A DNA stretch of 64,000 bases, from positions 1 through 64,000 of the forward strand of contig NZ_AIDW01000052.1 of assembly GCF_000251145.1 (NCBI RefSeq), in the 5' to 3' direction. Origin of the DNA: Sphingomonas sp. PAMC 26621 (GTDB lineage: Bacteria; Pseudomonadota; Alphaproteobacteria; Sphingomonadales; Sphingomonadaceae). This document shows positions 54,283-62,269 of this stretch, in pieces. Under the pieces are notes generated by a model. The model was given only the letters and a program-made list of their open reading frames with translations. It was not told where the DNA came from and searched no databases. Within the stretch, counting starts at the first letter, position 1, and every line of letters starts with the position of its first letter. The translations under genes were made by a program, and so were the position numbers.

Positions 54283-54573
54283 TCATTCCGCAACATCCGG
54301 TATCGGTCCCATCTGGATGGCGCTTTGTTTGGCGTCTGGGCGCAGCATGTCCCAGATTTCCAAACCGACAGTCTCGGCCAGTTTCACCATCATGTCGATT
54401 GTCGGGTTGGCACGGCCGTTCTCGATGAATGACACATAACCGGGCGCGATGCCGGTCTTTTCGAATAATTGAGCCTGGGTTAGCCCCAGCTCCTTCCGGC
54501 GCTTCCTCAGCCGCGCGCCAAACAGAACCGCAGCAGGCTGTGCAATCTCCTCGAGATGGAGACTTTTGGACAT
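54283..54573 (-). CDS. XRE-family transcriptional regulator
   Basis: 96 residues. Classical Cro/C1 domain: LRKRRKELGLTQAQLFEKTG and GYVSFIENGRANPTIDMMVKL. It lies next to the replication region and could control copy number or transfer. The neighbouring 54574-54716 holds no gene. Confidence 0.85.
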   Translation of the reverse strand: MSKSLHLEEIAQPAAVLFGARLRKRRKELGLTQAQLFEKTGIAPGYVSFIENGRANPTIDMMVKLAETVGLEIWDMLRPDAKQSAIQMGPIPDVAE

Positions 54574-54716
54574 TGAACATTTCTCATATAAGGTAGGGCT
54601 TGGCGGAACGCGCGTGTGCTACGCCGTTCCTTACACCGAAGCGTCTAAATGCGCATTCGAAATGCGCTTACGGTGCGCCGGCGCCGCGACTCCGGCTTAG
54701 GTCACACGACTTTTGA

Positions 54717-54826
54717 GACGATCTGCCCGAAAGCACGAGTCCATGCGGTAGCGTCCTTCGCAGCACGATAGACGGACTGCTCGAAAGCACGAGGATTTCC
54801 GCGGCGTTCTGCCCGATAGCACGAGG
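54717..54826. repeat. Iterons upstream of repC
   Basis: Three direct copies of CTGCCCGAAAGCACGAG: an extended exact copy at 54717-54739, CTGCTCGAAAGCACGAGG at 54777-54794 and CTGCCCGATAGCACGAGG at 54809-54826. Further copies lie downstream at 56475-56650. Iterated sites flanking replication initiator genes are binding sites for the initiator, so the origin probably lies here or between repC and repA. Confidence 0.75.
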
Positions 54827-55148
54827 ATGCGCACGCGCCGGTTCGCTTTCTCACCCGTAACAATCGAATTGCGCAACACTCCTCGATTCGGCCCAACTGG
54901 GTCCGGCGCGATGCGAGTGCCCCGCGTCGCCGGCAGATAACGCACGCCCAGCCGGTGCCATCGAAGTGCCAGGGAGAAGCCGTGCTGACATGAAAAACCC
55001 GGCGCGAGGCCGGGCTTTTCGGGGTGCTCACTAGGAGCGAGGTGGAAGTCACTTCCTAGCGATTGCCCCCAAATCCACAAGCGAAATGCGCGTTCTGCGC
55101 CACGTAATTGTGTGTCCGCACGGGCTCCAAAGGGGGAGTTTCCGAACG

Positions 55149-56501
55149 ATGACCTATGCCTATCATCCCGGCGCAGGGTTCCGCCGCTTCGACAATGCAG
55201 CAGCCTCCGCCGACCAGCTTGCCCAGGCGTTTCGCGGCCTGCCCGAGGGCAGCGGCCCGGGACATGCGCTCGCTGCCTTCAAGCGCGCGGCAGCCTATCT
55301 CGCGATTCCCCCGAGCGTCGTGCAACTCGTCGATGTCCTGTTTGCTTGGACAAAGCCCGAAGATTGGCGGTCGGCTTCGACACCGGTCGTATGGCCGCGC
55401 AATGACAAGCTTGCGCGCAAGCTGGGGCTGAAGGTGCGGCAGGTACAGAATTTGCTCGACCGGGCGATCGCTCTCCGCCTCATCAGCCATAAGGACAGTC
55501 CGAACGGGCACCGCGGCGGCGTCAGGGCGCCCGATGGTACGATCAAATGGGCTTACGGCATCGTGCTCAGCCCGATCGGCACCCGTCTGGAGGAGTTCAA
55601 GGCGATCGCGGCACGGGGAGCGCGCGAAGATGATGAGATCGACGCCCTTAAACGTCGGTTGACGGCCGCTCGCCGGCGCACGGCGAGCCTAGCCCAGGCC
55701 GCACTGGATGGCATGGTGGTCGGCACTGGTGCAGAGGAGGAATTGGCGTTAGCGCAGAGTGCTGCTCGGCAGATGCGCAACGTCCGCGACATCTCTTTGC
55801 TGACTGGGTGTGTCGAGCAGATCGAGCAGCGCGGACGGGATTTGGAGGGCAAAGTCGCCGCTTTTCTTCTCCAGCGCGAAGCGGTCAACCATTCTGCCGA
55901 ATCCAATGATATTGCACCCATGGGTGTGAACGAATGCATCCACTCTACAACTACAATTCAACCCCAAACTGCTAAAGCAGTTACAAGTAGTCGCTTAGCG
56001 GAAAGAAGTAGCGGGGATTATGATGTGAGGTCGGCCCTGCCCCAATCCGAGGTCGAGGAGGACCTGGAAAAACACGGCGTCGATCCGGATTTCATCGAAT
56101 CCGTGACGCCCGAGCTGTGTGGCTCGCTCAGGTTGGGCCGGCGTGGGTGGGGAGAGCTTGTCCAGCTTGCCGAGCAGCTCGCCGACCAGAACCATATTCA
56201 TCGCCATGCTTGGCACGAAGCCTGTCGCATCATGGGGCAGCGGGGCGCTGCCGCCTCGGTCATTGCCATCGTTCGCAAATACCAGGCCGGCGAAGTGGAG
56301 CGGCCCGGTGCGTATCTGCGCGGAATGAGTGGGCGTGCCGCCAAGGGCGAACTTAATCTCGGGCGGACCTTTCACGGCCTGAAGGATCTTCGGCAGGCGG
56401 GTGCGATGCGGACCATGCAGGCTGGAGGGGACCCGCGCTCGGTGGGCGACATCGCCCGTCGTGCCATGAGCCAGTTCGTGCTTTCGGGCAGATCGTCATG
56501 A
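55149..56501 (+). CDS. repC: RepC-like replication initiator
   Basis: 450 residues. The N-terminal winged-helix initiator domain (LLDVLFAWTKPEDW-like VLFAWTKPEDW, NDKLARKLGLKVRQVQNLLD, GIVLSPIGTRLEEF) is followed by a helical linker and a C-terminal domain ending in GDIARRAMSQFVLSGRSS. The start at 55149 (MTYAYHPGAGFRRF) is chosen over a longer frame. The last codons are formed by an inverted iteron copy, so the gene end is part of the origin region. Confidence 0.82.
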   Translation: MTYAYHPGAGFRRFDNAAASADQLAQAFRGLPEGSGPGHALAAFKRAAAYLAIPPSVVQLVDVLFAWTKPEDWRSASTPVVWPRNDKLARKLGLKVRQVQNLLDRAIALRLISHKDSPNGHRGGVRAPDGTIKWAYGIVLSPIGTRLEEFKAIAARGAREDDEIDALKRRLTAARRRTASLAQAALDGMVVGTGAEEELALAQSAARQMRNVRDISLLTGCVEQIEQRGRDLEGKVAAFLLQREAVNHSAESNDIAPMGVNECIHSTTTIQPQTAKAVTSSRLAERSSGDYDVRSALPQSEVEEDLEKHGVDPDFIESVTPELCGSLRLGRRGWGELVQLAEQLADQNHIHRHAWHEACRIMGQRGAAASVIAIVRKYQAGEVERPGAYLRGMSGRAAKGELNLGRTFHGLKDLRQAGAMRTMQAGGDPRSVGDIARRAMSQFVLSGRSS

Positions 56502-56650
56502 TCCGGTTAGCCGGGACCGAGATGAACGCGTTCGGGACGATCTGCCCGAAAGCACGAGCCCACCCGCCCTGTCGGATTGTTCGATACGCTACGTTTGGCC
56601 GGATAACCTCGCGACGCTGCCGCTCGACTCGTGCTTTCGGGCAGATCGTC
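56475..56650. repeat. Iterons between repC and repA
   Basis: Three further copies of the CTGCCCGAAAGCACGAG iteron: inverted at 56475-56497 (inside the repC 3' end), direct at 56536-56558 and inverted at 56628-56650. The inverted arrangement could form a handcuffing or autoregulatory site controlling repA, which starts at 56724. Confidence 0.75.
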
Positions 56651-56723
56651 GAGCTTAGCCGATGCATCGAGTCCGAAATGACGTTAGGATTGGCGAATAA
56701 GAATCAGGGCCCGAGGGACCGCC

Positions 56724-57623
56724 ATGAGCAAGCAAGCCATCGTCACGCGCCAAGGCAATCTGTTCGAACCCGATAGCCCGCTGCACGGCAAGGTTCGCGG
56801 AGAGCGCAGCGTCATGGACTTTCCCTTCTTCGCGCTCTCCAAGGTGCCGGTCGACAAAGAGCTCGAGTTCAAGATCGGCAAGCTGAGCATCCAGATCAGG
56901 CCGAGCGCGACCGGCATCGCGACGATGTACGATAAGGAGATCATCCTCTACGTCGCATCGCTGATGGCCCAGGCGATCAGCCGGGGCGAGGAAGTGGATC
57001 AGAACTTCACCTTCACCGCCCATGATTTCTTCCGCATCACCGGCGTCGCGCGTCCATCCAAGCGCGACTACGATCGCTTCACCGATGCTCTGGAGCGCCT
57101 GCAGGGCACGCAGATCAAGACCAATATCCAGACCGGTTCCAAGATCGAAAAGGGTTGGTTTTCGTGGCTGTCGGAAGCCACGGCCGAGTATGCCGTTCTT
57201 CCCAACGGCGAGCAGCAGCTCAGGGTTGTGAAGGTCCGGCTGTGCCCGTGGCTTCACCGGGCTATCCAGCTCGACGGCCATATCTACCACTATCATCACG
57301 ACTATTTCCGGCTCGGCACGATCGAACGGCGTCTTTACGAGATTGCCCACTGCCACTGCGAAGGCGAAGAGATCGAATTGCCGATCGAGCTGTTGTCGCG
57401 CAAGGTTGGATCGACTGCGGAAGCGTCTAAATTCAAGCAGCACCTAAAAGCAGTCGAAGCCCGCGATGATCTCCCGGAGTACAAGCTCTCGCTTAAGGAC
57501 GTCGTGCCTAGCGAACCACGGCTCGATACGCGCGGTCGCCGGGTGACGAAGCTTGACACTGTCGTAGTTCTGACCCCGCGGAACCGAGCACCCATTGCTC
57601 GTCTTGAGACCCAGGCGGCATAA
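56724..57623 (+). CDS. repA: RepA replication initiator (RPA type)
   Basis: 299 residues. The RPA-type initiator typical of alphaproteobacterial plasmids: ERSVMDFPFFALSKVPVD, IEIRPS-like IQIRPSATGIATMYDKEI, FRITGVARPSKRDYDRF, and LGTIERRLYEIAHCHC. The ATG follows GAGGG. The C-terminal ~40 residues are basic and variable. It lies between the iterons and IS5 copy 2, which is inserted 46 bp after its stop. Confidence 0.9.
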   Translation: MSKQAIVTRQGNLFEPDSPLHGKVRGERSVMDFPFFALSKVPVDKELEFKIGKLSIQIRPSATGIATMYDKEIILYVASLMAQAISRGEEVDQNFTFTAHDFFRITGVARPSKRDYDRFTDALERLQGTQIKTNIQTGSKIEKGWFSWLSEATAEYAVLPNGEQQLRVVKVRLCPWLHRAIQLDGHIYHYHHDYFRLGTIERRLYEIAHCHCEGEEIELPIELLSRKVGSTAEASKFKQHLKAVEARDDLPEYKLSLKDVVPSEPRLDTRGRRVTKLDTVVVLTPRNRAPIARLETQAA

Positions 57624-57731
57624 CGCTGCAGTACCGGGGTCATTCGTTGAACGGACCCAGATATACGCTAGGGTCAGGACCCATTGATCTAAGCGGCTCG
57701 ATCTGATTCAGGCTCCGTGAGGAGACCGAGG

Positions 57732-58103
57732 ATGAGCGACCTGTACTGGCTGACCGACGAGCAGATGGCGCGGCTCGAGCCGTATTTTCCCAAGAGCCAT
57801 GGCAAGCCACGGGTTGATGACCGGCGGGTGTTGAGCGGTATCGTGTTCGTCAACCGCAACGGGCTGCGCTGGTGCGATGCCCCTCGGGAGTATGGCCCAC
57901 ACAAGACGCTCTACAACCGATGGAAGCGGTGGGGCGAAAGGGGCGTGTTCCTGCGCATGATGGAAGGGCTGGCCGCCGCGAGCGCCACGCCCAAGACGAT
58001 CATGATCGACGCGACCTATCTGAAGGCGCACCGCACGGCGTCCAGCTTGCGGGTTAAAAAGGGGGCCTTGGGCGCCTCATCGGTCGCACCAAAGGCGGTA
58101 TGA
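57732..58103 (+). CDS. IS5-family transposase, upstream frame (orfA), copy 2
   Basis: Near-identical to the copy at 718-1089, with the first catalytic Asp in TIMIDATYLKAHR. Differences include PKSH, RWCDAPREYGPHKTLY and MMEGLAAAS. The product is completed by a -1 frameshift at A5G5. Confidence 0.85.
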   Translation: MSDLYWLTDEQMARLEPYFPKSHGKPRVDDRRVLSGIVFVNRNGLRWCDAPREYGPHKTLYNRWKRWGERGVFLRMMEGLAAASATPKTIMIDATYLKAHRTASSLRVKKGALGASSVAPKAV

Positions 58104-58489
58104 ATACGAAGCTGCACGCCGTCACCGATGCAGAAGGCAGACCGCTCAGCTTCTTCATGACCGCGGGCCAAGTCAGCGACTACACCGGCGCTGCCGCGCT
58201 GCTCGACGATCTACCCAAGGCGCAGTGGATGCTGGGCGACCGCGGCTATGACGCAGACTGGTACAGAGACGCCCTTCAGGCAAAGGGCATAACACCTTGC
58301 ATTCCGGGGCGAAAGTCCCGGATCATCCCCGTCAAATATGACAAGCGCCGCTACCGAAGCCGGAGCCGTATCGAGATTATGTTCGGTCGTCTGAAGGACT
58401 GGCGCCGCGTCGCTACCCGCTACGATCGATGCCCGACCGTCTTCTTTTCCGCTATCGCGCTCGCCGCCACCGTCATCTTCTGGCTCTGA
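58100..58489 (+). CDS. IS5-family transposase, downstream frame (orfB), copy 2
   Basis: Carries the second catalytic Asp (LGDRGYDADWYRD) and catalytic Glu (RSRIEIMFGRLKDWRR), with the usual Leu in GRLKDW. All visible catalytic parts are intact, so this copy may still be active. Confidence 0.86.
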   Translation: MNTKLHAVTDAEGRPLSFFMTAGQVSDYTGAAALLDDLPKAQWMLGDRGYDADWYRDALQAKGITPCIPGRKSRIIPVKYDKRRYRSRSRIEIMFGRLKDWRRVATRYDRCPTVFFSAIALAATVIFWL

Positions 58490-58582
58490 TCAATGAGTCG
58501 TGACCTAACGACCCTCGCCTTCTACGTACAGACTTGGCCCTTACCAACGTGCGATACTCGGGCAATACCGGGGATACGTGCT

Positions 58583-58972
58583 ATGTTCCAATTCAAAGAA
58601 AGATCTTTCCAGCCGGGCATTGGCGTTTCGCTCGTCGATGGGGATTCAGCCGTTCGTCACGCCCGACAGCTTATGCTTTTGTCGGAGGGCTATAACGTAC
58701 GGTCCTATGCCACTTGCGCAGCCCTTCTGGCGGACCCTCGAGCGCGGGATTATCCGTGCATTATCCTCGACTTCGAGATGGGGCACATCGATGGTCTCGA
58801 ACTCCTTCGGCAAATGCGCGCAAATGGCTGGCACGGTAAAGCGCTGCTGCTCGATGTTCCGACTTCGGCTAGCCTTATGCTGCAGCAGGCGGAACAACAC
58901 GGCGACAAGGTTTCGTTCCGCAACGTCGGCAATAAGGCGCTGCTAACCGCGATAGCCAGTTTGGTCGGTTGA
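58583..58972 (+). CDS. Single-domain response regulator receiver
   Basis: 129 residues with only a receiver. The acidic pocket is present (Asp19, Asp21 in LVDGDSAVR) and the phospho-acceptor is Asp63 (CIILDFEMGHIDGLEL). It is a paralogue of the degenerate receiver at 2030-2404 (shared VRHARQLML...EG..VR.Y). It lies just right of IS5 copy 2. No output domain, so it probably interacts with a kinase. The ribosome site is weak (GGGGAT). Confidence 0.7.
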   Translation: MFQFKERSFQPGIGVSLVDGDSAVRHARQLMLLSEGYNVRSYATCAALLADPRARDYPCIILDFEMGHIDGLELLRQMRANGWHGKALLLDVPTSASLMLQQAEQHGDKVSFRNVGNKALLTAIASLVG

Positions 58973-59133
58973 CCGTGTTTTACCATAATCGACTTTTGTT
59001 GTGGTCAATGAACGGTTGAGACATTTGAGATTGAACAAAGAACGAATTCGGCTCTGCGCTGCCCTGTAGATAAAAAGCTAAATGGCATAACCTGTCAGCG
59101 CCATTTCGCATGCGCCTAGCTCCTACCACTGGC
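58973..59133. other. Short non-coding stretch right of the receiver gene
   Basis: An AT-richer stretch (ATTTGAGATTGAACAAAGAACG near 59020, split by several stops). I see no gene or repeat. Confidence 0.4.
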
Positions 59134-59559
59134 TTAGAAATGCCGGTAGAACGTCGAGAACGAGATGCCGATTGTTTTCGCCACGTTTTTGATCAATCGC
59201 CGGCAGCGAGTAACTTGACGGCTATGTCCCTCTTCGGAGTGTAAGCACAGATTTGCGGCCCCGCCCTTGCCAGCCTTCCCACGCGCCGTCAGCCCGGCCA
59301 TCGTTTGTTCGCGTATCAACTCGCGCTACATTTTCGCGAGCGACCCGAGAATATGGAACACCAGTCTGCCCGGGTGTGTACCCTTCTGTTCGCCGGCGAG
59401 CGTAGAAATCCACGCTCTGTCCGAAACAGATCGGTTTCGGACATGACAACCAGATGAACGGGTTTCGCTCTTCTCGTTCTGTCTGAAATACCCGTCCGAA
59501 AGTCGGCGTAACCAATCCCTCCCCTGCCCCTCTACGTTGGTTCGAGCCGACGTGCGCAA
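59134..59559 (-). pseudogene. Tn3-type resolvase remnant, in-frame TAG
   Basis: Reads STLAGEQKGTHPGRLVFHILGSLAKM, then TAG at 59326-59328, then RELIREQTMAGLTARGKAGK and IGISFSTFYRHF in the same frame. These match the C-terminal half of Tn3-family resolvases (GRLVFHILGALAEFERELI..., HTH sTlYRh). The catalytic N-terminus is missing or unreadable. A relic of a lost transposon. Confidence 0.7.
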
Positions 59560-60386
59560 ACGCGGCCGCGTTCGCGCACGTCGTCATGCGCTTGTAGGCG
59601 ACGGTCATCACCGATCGGCGACCTTCATGGCCTTGAGCGGGTATGGTTACGCGCCGACGTCGGCACGCTCATCGTCGCAGCTAGGAATCGCCAAACGCTG
59701 CTGGGTCTCGGGCGCGACACGCTCCACGGATCTGAGACGCGGATCGGTCCTCTGGTGAAAAGGCGCGGGAGACGGCTCCGCCTGTCCGCCCCATCAGGGG
59801 GAGCGCGTCATCGCATAGCGATCGCAGCGGTGCCTCAGCTCGCGCCCGTGTGGAAGCCTCAAAACGCCATCACGACGGCTGCACTCTGTCCTGGCCGTCC
59901 AGCGGCGCGGATCGCGTGCGACCAACCTGTCGGCCGATCGACATCGGGCACGGCGCGCGCGCCGCAAGCAGGAAGGCCGGTGCGTCGTTCTCGTAAGGGG
60001 TGCTGTCATCCTCCATGAAGCCTCGCGTGCCCAACGGAAGGACATGACGACACGGCAATCTAAGCCGCCCTCAGTCGAGGGATCAGGCGGAATGGCAATG
60101 CCGGACGAGGATAGCGACAAGGGTGTCCTGCTCTTCGGATCCTTGGCGTTTGCGTCGCCGAAAGGTTCATCCCCTCTCTTTCCTGAACGACCTAAGCCGG
60201 CCGTCCACCCTCCCCAACCCGCGGTCCTTCGGGCCGAGTTGCCGCTTACGCGGCTGCCCGCACCACCCCTCTGATCGGGGTTCCCCTCCGCGTCTTTGCG
60301 CTCCGGTGGAGAGGCCGTCCTGGCCGTCTTTTTTGGTGTTCAGTCGAGGGGACGAACCCCCGGCGAAGCAAAAAAGGAACCTCGAA
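59560..60386. other. Non-coding region upstream of ssb
   Basis: No gene is supported. Near 60312-60334 GGCCGTCCTGGCCG followed by a T-run looks like a terminator or attenuator in the ssb leader. A small hairpin lies directly before the ssb ribosome site (listed separately). Short open frames at 60044-60274 show only low-complexity proline-rich sequence. Confidence 0.45.
60343..60364 (+). promoter_or_regulatory. Leader hairpin GGGG-ACGAA-CCCC before ssb
   Basis: GTCGAG, then GGGGACGAACCCC (4-bp stem, loop ACGAA), then CGGC, ending 22 bases before the ssb ATG. The same arrangement occurs at 61817-61842 before an unrelated gene. Confidence 0.5.
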
Positions 60387-60797
60387 ATGCAGAACCTCGT
60401 CATCCTCGCCGGCAACGTCGGCGCCACGCCCGAGACCCGCTCCACCCAGGGCGGCACCAAGATCACCCAGTTCAGCCTCGCCACCTCGCGCCCCAAGCGC
60501 GACAGCGAGGGCAAGATCATGAAGGACGACAGCGGTCGCCGGGTTGAGGACACCGAATGGCACCGGATCACCTGCTTCAACGGCGTCGGCAAGACCGTCG
60601 CCCAGTATGTCGAGAAGGGCCAGAAGGTCATGGTCCGGGGTCGCATCCACTACACCCGCTGGACGGACAGCGAGAACATCGAGCGCTACGGCGTCGAGAT
60701 CATCGCCGACGAAGTGACCTTCCTCAGCCGGGGTCGCCAGAGCCAAGGCCACACGCAGGATCACGGCGGTCTGGATGACGACGACGTCCCCTTCTGA
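60387..60797 (+). CDS. ssb: Single-stranded DNA-binding protein
   Basis: 136 residues. The OB fold is NLVILAGNVGATPETRSTQGGTKITQFSLATS (first strands; quoted in part: LVILAGNVG, TKITQFSLATS), then WHRITCFNGVGKTVAQYVEKG and YGVEIIADEVTFLS. The acidic tail DDDDVPF is the partner-binding tip. The start at 60387 has AAAGGAAC. Plasmid ssb genes protect transferred single strands. Confidence 0.92.
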   Translation: MQNLVILAGNVGATPETRSTQGGTKITQFSLATSRPKRDSEGKIMKDDSGRRVEDTEWHRITCFNGVGKTVAQYVEKGQKVMVRGRIHYTRWTDSENIERYGVEIIADEVTFLSRGRQSQGHTQDHGGLDDDDVPF

Positions 60798-60912
60798 ACC
60801 GGGGCGGGAACGGCCCGGAGCTACGGCTCCGGGCCTCTCTTCGTGTTCGCCGCTCAGCTCGAAGACGTCCGCTTCGCGGACGAGGTTCGCCTTGCTACGT
60901 TGCCGCTTTGCG

Positions 60913-61335
60913 TCAGACCGCGTGCTTGAGCGGCTCCGGCTTCTTCTCTTCAGGCAGCTTCTCGCTCAGATGATCGTGGACGAAGCGCTGGTTGAACGGT
61001 TTGCCGATGAAGGTCGGCTTGTCCGGCATGTCACCTGGCTGTGGCTTAATGCGCCCGCTTGCGATCACGATCTCGATCCACGGCCAATGCTCACAGACAT
61101 GTCTGGCGAGCGCGAAACCGTCCACATCGCCCGGCATCTCCACATCGGAGAATACCAGGACAACGCCCTCGGCATGAGTCTCGAGAAGCTCGATCGCCTC
61201 CGCCCCCGTGTCTCTGTCATGGCACCGAAATCCTGCCTCTTCCAGAATGTCGCGCGCATCCATGAGGATCAGGGGATCGTCGTCGACGACCAGAGCGTAA
61301 GGGGCAGTCGATACATCCATCAGGGTCAAACCCAT
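60913..61335 (-). CDS. Response regulator receiver protein
   Basis: 140 residues. Receiver with Asp18-Asp20 (ALVVDDDPLI), phospho-acceptor Asp64 (LVFSDVEMPGDVDG), Ser in IVIASGRIKPQPGD and Lys in FIGKPFNQRFVHDHL, then a short lysine/glutamate tail. This is the common sphingomonad type without output domain. The start may instead be ATG 61320. Confidence 0.85.
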   Translation of the reverse strand: MGLTLMDVSTAPYALVVDDDPLILMDARDILEEAGFRCHDRDTGAEAIELLETHAEGVVLVFSDVEMPGDVDGFALARHVCEHWPWIEIVIASGRIKPQPGDMPDKPTFIGKPFNQRFVHDHLSEKLPEEKKPEPLKHAV

Positions 61336-61860
61336 GATTTAGCGATCGGTTTCCAACAGGGCGTGGGGCGTCTCCGGCTGCGCCGGGACCGTCGCTCTAT
61401 TCCGCTGGCGCTCCACCGAGTCCCTTCGGGTCTCGGCCCATTCGGGTAACGATCAACTGACGGGCGCGCGCCGCGCACAGGAAACGCATTTTCGAAAAGC
61501 GGCAACGTGTTCCCGCCCGAGACCAGGCAGGCACTCTTTGCGCGCGAGCGAACTATTCGATCGATCAGAGGACGCAGAGTGCGGATACGCGAGGTAGGCG
61601 GCCGCCGTCCCTTAGCGAGGGGGTGCGTCACTGGCGACCCAGCGCTGCGCCGCGACGCTCCGGCCAGCGAGCTTCACCCCGCTCTTTGAGGCGCAATCCT
61701 TGGGACGGCTCGGGGCCTTATACGATCAACCCGCAAGGGGTCCGGGCGCTTCGCTACGGCTTTTTTCGCACGCGAAAAAAGTGATCGCGGCCCCTCCCCG
61801 TCCCTGTCGGGCGCCTGTCGAGCGGGGATGAACCCCGCCGGCTTCACAGGAGCCTCGGAC
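61336..61860. other. Non-coding region with a strong A/T-run hairpin
   Basis: No gene supported. CTTTTTTCGC (61760-61769) and GCGAAAAAAG (61772-61781) are perfect inverted repeats, a terminator-like or replication-related hairpin. Further right is the GGGG-ATGAA-CCCC hairpin at 61817-61842. Confidence 0.5.
61817..61842 (+). promoter_or_regulatory. Leader hairpin CGGGG-ATGAA-CCCCG before a small membrane gene
   Basis: GTCGAGCGGGGATGAACCCC followed by GCCGGC, ending 18 bases before the ATG at 61861 and just before CAGGAG. It corresponds in sequence, loop and position to the ssb leader hairpin. Confidence 0.5.
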
Positions 61861-62043
61861 ATGTTCAACGATATCTGGATCGCCCGCAAAAACGCCATGA
61901 GCCTCGCACGGACCCTGATGGTGGCAACCATGGTCATCGCCGTGGGCACGGGGTACAGCGTCATCACCGCCGAAGATCACGACAGCACGCTCGTCGTCGT
62001 CAACGAATATGATCCTTTCGCCCTATCCGTTGTTCGATATTGA
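61861..62043 (+). CDS. 60-residue membrane protein, unknown
   Basis: Reads MFNDIWIARKNAMSLARTL, then a membrane segment MVATMVIAVGTGYSVI, then an acidic tail DHDSTLVVVNEYDP. AGGAG lies 9 bases before the ATG, which makes this the likely start. I do not recognise the family. Confidence 0.6.
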   Translation: MFNDIWIARKNAMSLARTLMVATMVIAVGTGYSVITAEDHDSTLVVVNEYDPFALSVVRY

Positions 62044-62269
62044 TCGGTTTGGCTCGTCGTCGATTCCAAGCGGTACAAACACGAGGTCATGGCCAGGTGC
62101 ATCTGGAACGGCTGGCTAGCAGTCCGGTCATCCATCTAGCATCAACGGTGCGCGTTTCTGGAAGGCAGAGGATCTCCTCGTCGCGGCCGGACGTCCACGC
62201 TGCTGATATAATGACCCCTGGTGCTGCAGGTTGGAAGGCATTCTGCCGGGCGTTGAGCGCCAGTTCCAA
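62044..62269. other. Spacer before the repeat field
   Basis: No gene or clear repeat seen. Confidence 0.4.

Larger units (their letters stand above)
57669..58508 (+). mobile_element. IS5-family element (IS427-like), copy 2, complete
   Basis: Terminal sequences TAGGGTCAGGACCCATTGAT (left) and its imperfect inverse ending CGTGACCTAA (right) match at about 17 of 21 positions. They enclose a two-frame transposase with the A5G5 slip site at 58056-58065. Flanking TA dinucleotides may be the target duplication. It lies between repA and a receiver gene. Confidence 0.85.

Noticed and set aside
655..58508. Composite transposon formed by the two IS5 copies
   Set aside because: Both are in the same orientation but they differ at several residues, copy 1 has no right terminal repeat, and the block includes the replication and transfer genes, so it is not a simple unit.
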